DNA from: PALSA-1006 sp963733265
GTDB lineage: Bacteria; Pseudomonadota; Gammaproteobacteria; Burkholderiales; Gallionellaceae
Assembly: GCA_963733265.1 (NCBI GenBank)
Contig: CAVTCF010000001.1
Span: forward strand, 1,426,001 to 1,490,000
DNA length: 64,000 bases
Direction of reading: 5' to 3'
Shown: positions 34,081 to 43,256 of the stretch, piece by piece
How the letters are laid out: each line of letters begins with the position of its first letter
Numbering within the stretch: position 1 is the first letter of the stretch
Notes under the pieces: model-generated
Told to the model about the DNA's origin: nothing
What the model saw: only the letters and a program-made list of their open reading frames with translations
Databases searched by the model: none
Position numbers and translations under genes: made by a program

Positions 34081-35132
34081 CCCGTTATATAGGCAAGCGC
34101 TTGCTGTTGATGATTCCAACGTTGCTGGGCGTACTTTTTTTAACCTTCGTGGTGATTCAATTTGTTCCCGGCGGGCCAGTCGAGCAGATGGTCAGTTTCA
34201 TGCGCGGCAAGGGCGCGGGCGGAGGTGAGGCGGGTGGCAATCAGCAGGCGCTATATCGCGGTCAGCAGGGCATCGACGCCGAACGTTTGGCCGAAATTAA
34301 AGTGTTGTACGGCTTTGACAAGCCTGCGCCGGAACGTTTTTGGATCATGCTCAAGGGCTTCGCTACCTTTGATCTGGGAACGAGTTTTTTTCACCAGAAA
34401 TCGGTGTGGGAACTGATCAAAGAAAAAATGCCAGTGTCGATTTCTCTGGGTTTATGGACATTGATAATCACTTATCTAATTTCGATTCCGATGGGCATTG
34501 CCAAAGCGGTGCGGGATGGAACGCGCTTCGATACGGTGACCAGTTTTATTATCATGAGCGGTTATGCAATCCCCAGTTTTGTGCTGGGCGTGTTACTACT
34601 GGTACTCTTCGGTGGCGGCAGTTTTTTGCAATGGTTTCCACTGCGCGGACTGACCTCGGATAATTGGGCGCAACTGTCGCTCGGCGGCAAAGTGCTTGAT
34701 TACCTGTGGCACATCGCCATGCCGGTGTTTGCAGAAGTGGTCGGCAGTTTTGCAGTCATTACCATGCTTACCAAAAATACTTTTATCGAAGAGATACGCA
34801 AACAATACGTGCTCACTGCGCGCGCCAAAGGATTACCCGAGCGCACTGTGCTTTACAAGCATATTTTTCGTAATGCTTTATTGCCACTGTTGACGGGCTT
34901 CCCGGCAGCTTTTATCGGCGCATTTTTTACCGGTAGTTTGCTTATTGAGACCTTGTTTTCGCTCGATGGATTAGGTTTGTTATCGTACAACGCCATCATG
35001 CAGCGCGATTATCCGGTGGTGATGGGTACGCTATACATTTTTACCATCGCCGGATTGTTTGCCAAGCTGATTTCAGATATCAGCTACGTGATTGCAGATC
35101 CTCGCGTGAAGTTTGAAGGAGTTGGTTCGTGA
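34077..35132 (+). CDS. yejB: ABC transporter permease YejB
   Basis: The inner-membrane permease of the Yej system, 351 residues with six predicted helices and the EAA-type loop NTFIEEIRKQYVLTARAKGLPERTVLYKHIFRNALLPL near residue 240. The N-terminus MTRYIGKRLLLMIPTLLGVLFLTFVVIQFVPGGPVEQ is typical of the family. It includes a Gly-rich insert (RGKGAGGGEAGG) that distinguishes YejB from OppB. It overlaps both neighbours by 4 nt. Confidence 0.94.
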   Translation: MTRYIGKRLLLMIPTLLGVLFLTFVVIQFVPGGPVEQMVSFMRGKGAGGGEAGGNQQALYRGQQGIDAERLAEIKVLYGFDKPAPERFWIMLKGFATFDLGTSFFHQKSVWELIKEKMPVSISLGLWTLIITYLISIPMGIAKAVRDGTRFDTVTSFIIMSGYAIPSFVLGVLLLVLFGGGSFLQWFPLRGLTSDNWAQLSLGGKVLDYLWHIAMPVFAEVVGSFAVITMLTKNTFIEEIRKQYVLTARAKGLPERTVLYKHIFRNALLPLLTGFPAAFIGAFFTGSLLIETLFSLDGLGLLSYNAIMQRDYPVVMGTLYIFTIAGLFAKLISDISYVIADPRVKFEGVGS

Positions 35133-36208
35133 GAGAGACGGTAGCGGATATTAAGCTTGAAATAAAAGCCGACTTGCCCTCGGTGTCGCCCAATCAGCAA
35201 CGCTGGCGGCGTTTCCGTCAGCATCGTTTAGGCTACGTCAGCCTGATCATTTTTTCCGTGCTGTTCGTGCTCAGTTTGTTTTCGGAAGTCATTTCCAATG
35301 ATCGGCCGCTGATTGCCTATTACCAAGGGACACTTTACGTGCCGCTGCTGCGCGATTATCCGGAGAGTACTTTCGGCGGCGATTTCCCCACGCCTGCAGA
35401 TTACCTTGATCCGTTTATTCGGGAACAATTTTCACGCCCCGGCAATTGGGCGATTTATCCGCTAAACACCTACCGCTATGACACGCTCAATTATTTTGCG
35501 CTACAGCCTAATCCTGCTTCCCCCAGCGCACAAAACTGGCTGGGCACCGATGACAGAGGGCGCGACGTGCTGGCACGCTCACTGTATGGTTTTCGTGTGT
35601 CGGTTCTGTTCGGCTTGGCGCTGACTATCATCGGCGTGTTGCTTGGAATATTGGCCGGTGCCGTGCAGGGCTACTTTGGCGGGCGCATCGATCTTTATTT
35701 GCAACGTTTTAGCGAAATCTGGGGGTCGCTGCCCGAGCTTTATTTATTGCTTATTTTTGCCTCTATCTTTCAACCCAGTATCTCATTATTGCTGATTTTG
35801 CTTTCGCTGTTCGGCTGGTTGGGACTGGCGGATTATGTGCGTGCCGAATTCCTGCGTAACCGTCAGCTCGACTATGTGCGTGCAGCGCGCGCGCTGGGTC
35901 TGGGCAATGCGCAGATCATGTGGCGGCACATTTTGCCCAATAGTCTGACACCCGTTATCACCTTCCTGCCTTTCCGCATGAGTGTGGCGATCACCGCGCT
36001 GACCAGTCTGGATTTTCTCGGTCTCGGGGTACCGCCATCCACGCCGAGTCTGGGTGAACTGTTGGCGCAGGGTAAAGACAATCTCGATGCCTGGTGGATC
36101 GGTTTGGCGGCATTTATGGTGTTGTTTGTCACGTTGTTGTTATTGGTGTTTATCGGCGAAGCGCTGCGCGATGCATTCGATACCCGTAAAGCGGGAAGCG
36201 TGCGATGA
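35129..36208 (+). CDS. yejE: ABC transporter permease YejE
   Basis: Second permease, 359 residues. The N-terminal extension has one helix and the YejE-type ISNDRPLIAYYQGTLYVPLLRDYPESTFGG, followed by LGTDDRGRDVLARSLYGFRVS and five more helices. The EAA loop is YVRAARALGLGNAQIMWRHILPNSLTPV near residue 250. It starts with GTG at 35129, overlapping the yejB stop as GTGA, and the stop overlaps yejF (ATGA). Confidence 0.94.
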   Translation: MRETVADIKLEIKADLPSVSPNQQRWRRFRQHRLGYVSLIIFSVLFVLSLFSEVISNDRPLIAYYQGTLYVPLLRDYPESTFGGDFPTPADYLDPFIREQFSRPGNWAIYPLNTYRYDTLNYFALQPNPASPSAQNWLGTDDRGRDVLARSLYGFRVSVLFGLALTIIGVLLGILAGAVQGYFGGRIDLYLQRFSEIWGSLPELYLLLIFASIFQPSISLLLILLSLFGWLGLADYVRAEFLRNRQLDYVRAARALGLGNAQIMWRHILPNSLTPVITFLPFRMSVAITALTSLDFLGLGVPPSTPSLGELLAQGKDNLDAWWIGLAAFMVLFVTLLLLVFIGEALRDAFDTRKAGSVR

Positions 36209-37797
36209 GTGCATTGCTGGAAGTACGTAATCTCAGTGTCAGTTTCGGTGAACATGCCGAGGCTGCGCGTGCGGTCGATAATATTTCTTTCACGTTGCAG
36301 CAGGGTGAAAAATTCGCTTTGGTCGGAGAGTCCGGCTCAGGCAAAAGTGTAACCGCACTTTCTGTACTTCGGTTGGTTCAGGCGCGCTCCAGCGGCGAAG
36401 TGTGGTTCGGCGGTGAAAATTTGGTGACCGCCAGCGAGAGGTGCTTGCGCGGTATTCGGGGCAAAGATATCGCGATGATTTTTCAGGAACCGATGACTGC
36501 CCTCAATCCGCTGATGCGTATCGGCGAACAGATTACCGAAGTGTTGTCGCTGCATGAAGGACTGTCTTTTGCACCCGCGCGTGAGCGCGCTATTGCCTTG
36601 CTCGCCCGCACCGGCATTACCGAGCCTGAGCGTCGTTTTTCCAGTTACCCGCATGAACTTTCCGGCGGTCAGCGCCAACGCGCGATGATCGCGATGGCGC
36701 TGGCTTGCCGTCCGCAATTGCTTATTGCAGACGAGCCGACCACTGCACTGGATGTAACGATACGCGTGCAGATTATGGAGCTGCTTGAAGAACTGCAGCG
36801 CGAGTACGGCATGGCGATTTTGCTGATTACACACGATTTGAATTTAGTACAGCGTTTTGCGGATAGAGTCGCGGTGATGCAGACAGGGAAGATTGTAGAG
36901 GTGGCAGAAACAGCGCAATTGTTTGCGCAGCCGCAGCACGCGTATACAAAACGTCTGTTGGATAGTCGCCCCAAAAAAATGGTGCAACCGTTAGCTCAGG
37001 AACTGAGAGAATCCGACGATTTGCTTCGCGGTGATAATTTGCGTGTAGAGTTTTCTTATCCGGTGGGTTGGTTCAAGAAAAAAGTATTTGTGGCAGTTGA
37101 TGGAGTTAGTGTAGCCTTGAAACGCGGAGAGACGCTGGGTATCGTGGGTGAATCCGGCTCCGGTAAATCTACTTTGGCGATGGCCTTGCTCGCTTTGCAG
37201 CCACTCGCCCATGGCGAGAGTGTTTTTGCTGGACAGTCTTTGCGTAACATTGCGCCCGCGCAGTTGCGCAAACTTCGATCCAGAATGCAGGTGGTGTTTC
37301 AAGATCCGTTTGCCAGTTTGTCGCCGCGTCTTACCATCGAGCAGATCGTCGGCGAAGGATTGGCTTTGCACCAGCCGGATTTGAAAATTGCTGAACGTCG
37401 CCAACGCATCGCGCAAACATTGCAGGAAGTCGGATTGGAGTCCGACATTTTAGTTCGCTATCCGCATGAATTTTCCGGTGGACAGCGCCAGCGCATCGCA
37501 ATAGCGCGCACGCTTATTCTCAAGCCGCAATTGCTCGTGCTTGATGAGCCGACAAGTGCATTGGACGCATCAGTGCAGAAACAAGTTTTGGATCTGCTGG
37601 CGAATTTGCAGGTTAAACACGGTATGAGTTATCTGCTGATAAGCCATGATCTGGAAGTGATTGAGGCGATGTCGCATCGCATCGCTGTCATGCAGGAGGG
37701 GCGCATTCTTGAGCAAGGCTCGGCCGAGGAAATCATCAATTCACCGCGCAACGATTACACTCGTCAATTGCTGGCCAGTGTGTCAATTCGAAGCTGA
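36205..37797 (+). CDS. yejF: ABC transporter ATP-binding protein YejF (two ATPase domains)
   Basis: Fused double ATPase of the Yej importer, 530 residues. First ATPase: Walker A GESGSGKSV near residue 39, signature LSGGQRQRAMIAMAL and Walker B LLIADEPT. Second: GIVGESGSGKSTLAMALLAL near 314, FSGGQRQRIAIAR and LLVLDEPTSALDASVQKQVLD. Oligopeptide/dipeptide C-terminal tails are visible after each. It closes the yejABEF operon; no regulator is adjacent. Confidence 0.95.
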   Translation: MSALLEVRNLSVSFGEHAEAARAVDNISFTLQQGEKFALVGESGSGKSVTALSVLRLVQARSSGEVWFGGENLVTASERCLRGIRGKDIAMIFQEPMTALNPLMRIGEQITEVLSLHEGLSFAPARERAIALLARTGITEPERRFSSYPHELSGGQRQRAMIAMALACRPQLLIADEPTTALDVTIRVQIMELLEELQREYGMAILLITHDLNLVQRFADRVAVMQTGKIVEVAETAQLFAQPQHAYTKRLLDSRPKKMVQPLAQELRESDDLLRGDNLRVEFSYPVGWFKKKVFVAVDGVSVALKRGETLGIVGESGSGKSTLAMALLALQPLAHGESVFAGQSLRNIAPAQLRKLRSRMQVVFQDPFASLSPRLTIEQIVGEGLALHQPDLKIAERRQRIAQTLQEVGLESDILVRYPHEFSGGQRQRIAIARTLILKPQLLVLDEPTSALDASVQKQVLDLLANLQVKHGMSYLLISHDLEVIEAMSHRIAVMQEGRILEQGSAEEIINSPRNDYTRQLLASVSIRS

Positions 37798-37936
37798 AGC
37801 TAACAATTGTAAATTAAGGTAATTCTATTCCGCGGATGATTGCTAACACGCGGCCCTTATATTAGAGTGTTCGAAGGGTTGATTGTTTCGGCCTGTTTGT
37901 TACACCCACTAAACTCAGAAAAGGAAAAGTGTAATT

Positions 37937-38227
37937 ATGAAAAAAATTCTGTTCGTTATTTTTGGATTGTCAATGTTGTCGTTTACCGTAGCTAATGCGG
38001 AAGATGTTCGCATTGAGTTTGGCGATAGGCACCATGAAGGTCGCGACGTGAGAGACTTGGAAGCTGCTCACAATCATATTCAAGACAGTATCCATGAGTT
38101 GGAGCGTATCAGAGATGCTCATCACTATGATTTGAGCCACCATGCCGAGAAAGCCGAAAGAGCGTTGCGCGAAGCAGAACATGAAATTCATGATGCTATC
38201 GAAGCTGCCAGAAAAGAAAGACGCTAA
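37937..38227 (+). CDS. Small secreted histidine-rich helical protein
   Basis: The 96-residue product has a signal peptide (MKKILFVIFGLSMLSFTVANA) and a mature part of about 75 residues that is almost all helix and rich in His, Glu and Arg (RHHEGRDVRDLEAAHNHIQ, DAHHYDLSHHAEKAERALREAEHE). The repeated HH pairs in amphipathic helices suggest metal or acid-sensing capacity, which is speculation. I do not recognise a family. A ribosome site AGGAAA lies upstream of the ATG. A strong bidirectional hairpin lies between it and mltD. Confidence 0.65.
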   Translation: MKKILFVIFGLSMLSFTVANAEDVRIEFGDRHHEGRDVRDLEAAHNHIQDSIHELERIRDAHHYDLSHHAEKAERALREAEHEIHDAIEAARKERR

Positions 38228-38292
38228 GCTTTCAAGAATCTTTCAAGGTTTAGATCAATCTAATTCTATTATTCAACTGACTTGCTGCACTA

Positions 38293-38316
38293 AACCACCT
38301 GCTTGGGCAGGTGGTT
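38293..38316. terminator. Bidirectional terminator between convergent genes
   Basis: A perfect 10-bp stem, AACCACCTGC and GCAGGTGGTT, with loop TTGG. It lies 66 bp after the His-rich gene stop and 12 bp before the mltD stop. The plus strand reads into gttc and the minus strand into tagtgc, so U-tracts are weak, but the position between convergent genes supports a shared terminator. Confidence 0.65.
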
Positions 38317-38327
38317 GTTCAGTGAAA

Positions 38328-39890
38328 CTAGCGGCTGGAAGCAAGCTTGATATTACCCTTGGACGGGGTTTGCTTTGCTGGTTTGCTGTTACGTACCAGC
38401 TTGGCATTGCGGTTTGCGTGTGCTCTGGCGAGCCGGTTGCCATGCATCCGGCCATTACCCTGAACTACTGTGATGCGTTGTCCGGCTCTAACTCTTTTTA
38501 CGCCGTTATTTAACTCAAGCAGTCGAGCCTGAGTGATGTGGTAGTGATGTGCGATGATCGAGATAGACTCACCTTTGCGTACGGTGTGTTTGAATGTTTT
38601 TCCGACAGTATCATCTATAGAAACCAGATTTGTGTTAAATGCGGCGAATTCAGTTTCGGCTGGTTCTTCGTTATTGACAGGTACGAGCAATGTTTGGCCG
38701 CTGCTAATTTTTGCGTGAGCTGAAAGCCCGTTGATACTCCTCAGCTTTTCCGCCGAAAGCCCAAAGCGCGGGGCCAACTGGTCGAAAGATTCCCCCTTTT
38801 TGGTTTGGTACGGTTGCCAAGAAACAAGACGCTGATTATTTTTTTCCAGATTGGTTTGGAATGTTTCCAGTTTATCCACTGGCAGTAAAATTACATTGGA
38901 ATTCTCTTGCAAAATGACAGGGCGATTGTGTCCCGGGTTGAGGGCGAGGAATTCTTCCATGGACACATCAGCCAGCTCAGCCGCGAGTTTGACATCAATC
39001 GGGTGCTGGGTAGAAACAGCCGCAAAATAGGGCTGATTGGGAATGCTCGTCAGTTTTAATCCGAAGCGCGCGGGGTCGCTCACGATGTGTTTGACCGCGA
39101 GCAGCTTGGGAACGTAATTACGGGTTTCTCGCGGTAAATGCAAACTGGAGAAATCGGTTGGTTTATGCAGCCTGCGGTTTTGTGCCTGGGCACGGCTGAC
39201 AGCACCTTCACCCCAATTGTAAGCGGCGAGTGCCAATTCCCAATCGCCGAATTGGTCGTGGAGTTGCTGCAAGTAATCCAGGGCTCCGTTGGTTGCGCTG
39301 ATGATGTCGCGGCGTCCGTCATACCACCAATTTTGTTGCATTCCAAAGTTTTTGCCGGTAGAGGAAATGAATTGCCAGATGCCGGATGCGCGGCCGACGG
39401 AGTAGGCTCCCGGATTAAATGCGCTCTCTATGACAGGCAACAGCGCAATTTCAGTAGGCATGCCGCGACGTTCGACTTCCTGGGTGATGTAATACAAATA
39501 GCGCTGTGATCTTTCCGACATGCGTTCCACATAGTCGGGGCGGTTTGCATACCATTTTTCGTGAAGGGTGACGAGTTTGCTGTTGAGTTCGCGCATGGCA
39601 AAGCCATTGCGAATCCGTTGCCATAAATCAATCGGGGCAGCAGCTTGTTCCGGGCTTGCCGGCGTTACATTCGATGCCGAGAGGGCCGAAGTTGCTTCAA
39701 GAAACGCTGAGTCTATAACGATGACGGGATTTGCGGGGCCGGCGGCGTTGTCCGACGTGCCGGGCGCAGCGCTCACGGGCGGTGCGTAGGCCAGATGGCT
39801 GTTGAGATCCAGATTCTCTTCCGCTATCGCTGTATTGACGAGCGCGAGAGAAGCAAAAAATACGATAAAAAACTGGCGGTTAAGGAACAC
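38328..39890 (-). CDS. mltD: Membrane-bound lytic murein transglycosylase D
   Basis: MltD cleaves peptidoglycan glycan strands to 1,6-anhydro-muropeptides. The 520-residue product has an N-terminal signal sequence, a low-complexity stretch, and an SLT domain with the catalytic Glu155 in LPVIESAFNPGAYS, then GIWQFISSTGKNFGM, LALAAYNWGEGAVSRA and RETRNYVPKLLA. Two LysM domains follow at about 355-400 and 435-480 (YQTKKGESFDQLAPRFG, HTVRKGESISIIAHHYHI), for peptidoglycan binding. No lipobox is obvious. The C-terminal tail is a basic Lys/Arg/Asn-rich extension. Confidence 0.92.
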   Translation of the reverse strand: MFLNRQFFIVFFASLALVNTAIAEENLDLNSHLAYAPPVSAAPGTSDNAAGPANPVIVIDSAFLEATSALSASNVTPASPEQAAAPIDLWQRIRNGFAMRELNSKLVTLHEKWYANRPDYVERMSERSQRYLYYITQEVERRGMPTEIALLPVIESAFNPGAYSVGRASGIWQFISSTGKNFGMQQNWWYDGRRDIISATNGALDYLQQLHDQFGDWELALAAYNWGEGAVSRAQAQNRRLHKPTDFSSLHLPRETRNYVPKLLAVKHIVSDPARFGLKLTSIPNQPYFAAVSTQHPIDVKLAAELADVSMEEFLALNPGHNRPVILQENSNVILLPVDKLETFQTNLEKNNQRLVSWQPYQTKKGESFDQLAPRFGLSAEKLRSINGLSAHAKISSGQTLLVPVNNEEPAETEFAAFNTNLVSIDDTVGKTFKHTVRKGESISIIAHHYHITQARLLELNNGVKRVRAGQRITVVQGNGRMHGNRLARAHANRNAKLVRNSKPAKQTPSKGNIKLASSR

Positions 39891-40054
39891 TGGCTACACC
39901 CGTCGAAAAAATTTATGCGATGTTAACGGAGGTAAGGGGAAGCGTCAATCGACTTTCATGTTTTTAAAGAGTTTATTTGTGGATTTTATGGACTAAAAAA
40001 AGTAAAGTTATGCCAATGAAATTTATTGACCGGTAATTCAGATTTTTAATCACC

Positions 40055-40777
40055 ATGACCCATCACCATGAAAACTCGCCATTCGCGCTTCATAATCGCA
40101 AAGAGATTGTGTTCATCCTTGAAGATTTGGCGAAAAATCACACTGCAATCAATCTGGATACTCAGGAAGGTTTAGGTCTGGTGACTTCTGTGCTGGAAGT
40201 TGATTCGGAAGAAAACTCTATCTGTCTGGACATTAGTCCCGATGCGAGGACAAATGAAAGAATCAGGAATAGCAGACTAGTTACGTTTACAACACAAACC
40301 GGCATCAAGGTGCGCTGGCAGGCGTCGCAAATGCAGCTAGTGACACTCTCGGATGGGGATGCATTTTCCATGGCTATCCCGTCTTCGATTGAACGTATCC
40401 AGCGCAGGGAATATTTTCGGATGAGTTCCCATTTCGGCAATAAAACCCTGATTTGCAAAATTCCGTTCGGTGCCCGTTTCATTGAAGTACCCGTTGCCGA
40501 CATCAGCGTGGGTGGAATAGGTATCGACGTTAAGGGGACACCGCCGGAAATCTTTTCTCAAAGTGAAATGCTGGAAGGCTGTTCCATTGATTTTCCGTCG
40601 GCAGGTTCTGTTCCGTTCCGGTTTAGAGTTTGTGGAATATGGACATCAAGCCAGACCAAAAGTGGTGAGCAAATGCATCATATCGGTTTGGAGTTCGCGG
40701 GGTTGGGCAGAGCTGCCGAGAGCATCATTCAACGATATATGGTGCAACTTGAGCGCGAACGGATCAGTTTGAAGTAG
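40055..40777 (+). CDS. YcgR-type c-di-GMP-binding PilZ protein
   Basis: A 240-residue flagellar-brake-type protein. The N-terminal YcgR domain occupies about residues 10-110. The PilZ domain follows with the c-di-GMP ligands R118 and R122 in RREYFRM and the D149-x-S151-x-x-G154 motif in ADISVGGIGID. YcgR proteins bind c-di-GMP and slow the flagellar motor or affect chemotaxis. A diguanylate cyclase (9628-10598) and chemotaxis genes are also in the window, but the chemotaxis locus is damaged. No other flagellar gene is nearby. Confidence 0.88.
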   Translation: MTHHHENSPFALHNRKEIVFILEDLAKNHTAINLDTQEGLGLVTSVLEVDSEENSICLDISPDARTNERIRNSRLVTFTTQTGIKVRWQASQMQLVTLSDGDAFSMAIPSSIERIQRREYFRMSSHFGNKTLICKIPFGARFIEVPVADISVGGIGIDVKGTPPEIFSQSEMLEGCSIDFPSAGSVPFRFRVCGIWTSSQTKSGEQMHHIGLEFAGLGRAAESIIQRYMVQLERERISLK

Positions 40778-40942
40778 TCTTCGGGCTTGCGTCAATCCGC
40801 CCGCCAAAAAAGTTGAAAACGAAAGCGCTGTTTGGAAACGAGCAGACATTTTTCTATCTGGAACTTAAGGTTGCATCCGGCTGTTCTCCAATGTAAGGAG
40901 GACAGAGGTGTTAGTGTCTGCCAACAGCCCGTTGATAACCGA
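40778..40942. other. Gap after the PilZ gene, no gene seen
   Basis: Low-information stretch leading into the MITE-like element. The sequence ttgataaccgat just before the element recurs, in part twice, at 44075-44095 upstream of cheR. Confidence 0.4.
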
Positions 40943-41160
40943 TTGTGTTGAAAAACTATTTTTTGAATCACTTTAAAAATATTCTAGCCTCATAAAGCGA
41001 TTATTAATCTTTCGACATGGGCGCTACCTTTGGTATTGATAAACTTGCATGTGAGTCAATATATCCAGCCACATTCGACAATCAAGTGCGTTTTGTGGGC
41101 GCACTATTAAATAAATCGTGAAATTTTTCCGGGGGTACGAAAAATAGTTTTTCAACACAA
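40943..41160. mobile_element. Non-autonomous element with 21-bp terminal inverted repeats
   Basis: Exact 21-bp inverted repeats, TTGTGTTGAAAAACTATTTTT at 40943-40963 and its perfect complement at 41140-41160, flank 176 bp with no gene. The TGTTGAAAAAC end type is common in IS5- and IS1182-like elements. The target duplication is not evident. I classify it as MITE-like. Confidence 0.6.
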
Positions 41161-41497
41161 ACAACCCACTCCGGTCATAGCCATACAGAAGCAGCCATAT
41201 ATGGACGCCCCCGAAACTGCAATAGCTTTCACTCAGTTTTGACAGAAATAGATAAAGATTGCAGCCATATATCCGGGCTTTGATTGCGGCATATAGCCGC
41301 TGCCCCTGATGGAATCCGCTGGTCGAGGCTCTATCATTCGAACGCACTCAAAGTGCCTTGGCTACTGCGAGCTTACCCGACCACGGTCTTACCTGTTTTG
41401 CCATCACTTCATGATTGCCTGTGCAATCTGTGGAAACGCTCCTTCTTGTTACGTTATATTTTCAAATCCCGCCCATTTTCAGCGGGGGTTTACCCGA
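41161..41497 (-). ncRNA. Structured 3' non-coding end of an IS110-family element (bridge-RNA candidate)
   Basis: On the strand of the transposase this 3' flank of about 340 nt contains several small perfect hairpins, including GATTGC/GCAATC with a 4-nt loop (41413-41428) and GCGGC/GCCGC (41286-41300). No protein is encoded. IS110-family elements make a structured bridge RNA from a non-coding end that guides target choice, so this is a reasonable candidate. The element's exact right boundary is not determinable by eye. Confidence 0.35.
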
Positions 41498-41546
41498 CCG
41501 GTCAGATTATGCAACGGTGGGTTGTACCGTTGCATAATCTGACCGG
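41498..41546. repeat. 20-bp perfect palindrome at the end of the IS110 transposase gene
   Basis: Arms CCGGTCAGATTATGCAACGG (41498-41517) and its exact complement (41527-41546) are separated by 9 nt. The transposase stop codon (TAA, 41507-41509) lies inside the left arm. A hairpin of this size over the stop codon could act as a transcription terminator or as a recognition structure for the element. Confidence 0.9.
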
Positions 41547-42547
41547 AACTTGCTCTCTTGGCTCAACAGCGCCCAAGCGATGCGGACGTTCTTGTTTGCC
41601 AGCGCGACTGCCGCCACATTCTTGCCGCGCCGCGCTATCAGCTTGCCCAGCCAGCTATCCGCATATCCGGGCTTATTCTGGGCGTGTCGTATGACCGCCC
41701 GCGCGCCATGTATCAGCAGGGTGCGCAGGTAAGTGTCGCCGCGTTTGCTGATCCCCAGCAAAACGGTCTTGCCGCCGCTGGAGTGTTGTTTCGGCACCAG
41801 GCCTATCCACGCCGCCATCTGGCTGCCCCGGTCGAAGTTCTTCGCGTCACCAACTGTGGACACCATCGCGCTGGCGGTGAGTGGCCCGATCCCGTTCACC
41901 TCGGCCAACCTGCGGCTCGACTCGTTGCCCGCGTGCCATTGTTTGATTTCCTTTTCCAGTACTACGACTTGCTCGTCAAGCACCTTGAGATTGTCCGTCA
42001 GGCGACAGATAAGGTGGCGCATGCTTCCCGGCAATCCGTTCTCGCCATCTTCCAGTATCTCCGGAACGCGTTTATATACATGCGCGATACCTTTCGGGAT
42101 GACGATACCAAACTCGCTCAACAGCCCGCGTATCTGATTGCCTTGCGCGGTGCGCGCTTTGACGAAGCCTTGACGGGCCCGATGAATCGACAGCTCTGCT
42201 TGTTGTTCGACGTTCTTAAGCGGCACGAAGCGCATGCTCGGGCGGGTTACGGCTTCGCAGATGGCTTCGGCATCGCGGGCATCGTTTTTGTTGCTCTTCA
42301 CATACGGCTTCACGAACTGCGGGGCCATCAGCTTGACGGTGTGGCCGAGCGCGATTAGCTTGCGTGCCCAGTGGTGTGCGCTGCCACATGCTTCCATGCC
42401 GATCAGGCACGGTTCGAGGTTGGCAAAGTACGGCAGCATATCGTCACGTTTCATCGCGCGACGCGCCGCAGGCTTGCCGCGTTCATCCACTCCGTGTAAT
42501 TGAAATATGTTCTTTGCCAAATCAAGCCCAATCGTAGTAATCTTCAT
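41507..42547 (-). CDS. IS110-family transposase
   Basis: A DEDD transposase of 346 residues. The N-terminal RuvC-like domain has the first Asp in TTIGLDLAKNIFQLHG, the Glu in CLIGMEACGSAHHWAR and Asp residues in KNDARDAEAICEAV. The C-terminal domain has EVNGIGPLTASAMVSTVGDAKNF and AAWIGLVPKQHSSGGKTVLLGISKRGD, the serine-containing second catalytic site. ATG 42547 has an AAGGGG site upstream; the longer open frame to 42661 has no ribosome site and adds unrelated residues. The gene is intact, so the element may be active. Confidence 0.93.
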   Translation of the reverse strand: MKITTIGLDLAKNIFQLHGVDERGKPAARRAMKRDDMLPYFANLEPCLIGMEACGSAHHWARKLIALGHTVKLMAPQFVKPYVKSNKNDARDAEAICEAVTRPSMRFVPLKNVEQQAELSIHRARQGFVKARTAQGNQIRGLLSEFGIVIPKGIAHVYKRVPEILEDGENGLPGSMRHLICRLTDNLKVLDEQVVVLEKEIKQWHAGNESSRRLAEVNGIGPLTASAMVSTVGDAKNFDRGSQMAAWIGLVPKQHSSGGKTVLLGISKRGDTYLRTLLIHGARAVIRHAQNKPGYADSWLGKLIARRGKNVAAVALANKNVRIAWALLSQESKFRSDYATVQPTVA

Positions 42548-42719
42548 TTCGGATGCCCCTTTCCTTTGGTGGTTTATCAACAATTCCACTTTGGCACATT
42601 GATGCCGTTTCGGAAAGCGGGCGTCCATTACATTATTCGAGAAAAGCATAAATCGAGCCACAATTTGAAACTAAAAAGTTGGAATGCAAGTTAGTTGCAG
42701 CGTGAGTCGACGTGTCAAA
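42548..42719. other. Gap between IS110 transposase and the cheB fragment
   Basis: A 172-bp stretch holding the left end of the IS110 element and the sequence just after the cheB stop. The element boundary cannot be fixed by eye, because IS110-family elements lack terminal inverted repeats. The 5' flank of the transposase is another possible location for a bridge RNA. Confidence 0.4.
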
Positions 42720-43256
42720 CTATCTGCCGGAAACCATCGCGTGAACTTCGCATATTTTTCCTGCGATCTGTTGCAGGGGTATTTCCTCACAAACAGCACC
42801 CGCCTTCATCGCCTCTTTCGGCATCCCGTACACAACGCAGGTATCCTCATTTTCCCCGAAGGTATAGGCCCCTGAATCGCGCATTTCCTTGAGGCCGCGT
42901 GCACCATCATCTCCCATGCCGGTCATGATAATGCCCAACGCATTTCTCCCCGCGAACTTGGCAACCGAGCGAAACAAAACATCCACTGATGGGCGGTGAC
43001 GATTTACCAAGGGCCCGTCAACTACTTCTACGTGATATTGCGCGCCGTTGCGTTTGAGCATCATATGTTTGCCGCCCGGTGCAATCAATGCTCGCCCCGG
43101 AATCACCCGGTCATTGTTTTTGGCCTCCAGCACCTCAATCTGACATAGGCTGTCCAAGCGTTGTGCAAATGCTGCTGTAAACAATTCGGGCATGTGTTGC
43201 ACGATCACCCGGCTGTAAAAATATCTCGATAACATGCGGCGGTTTATGCATTTCAT
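42720..43256 (-). pseudogene. cheB: Truncated CheB methylesterase fragment, apparently fused to a CheD-like start
   Basis: The 178-residue product covers the second half of the CheB catalytic domain: VIVQHMPELFTAAFAQRLDSL with the His of the triad, DGPLVNRHRPSVDVLFRSVA, and IIMTGMGDDGARGLKEMRD with the Asp. The receiver domain and the catalytic Ser region are missing. The first 16 residues (MKCINRRMLSRYFYSR) do not look like CheB; the R-Y-F-x-S-x pattern resembles the start of CheD, which is normally encoded between cheR and cheB. This suggests an in-frame deletion joining cheD start to cheB end. Without Ser it should not be a functional esterase. Confidence 0.78.

Noticed and set aside
41558..42358. 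Plus-strand frame inside the IS110 transposase
   Set aside because: Antisense shadow of the DEDD transposase gene.
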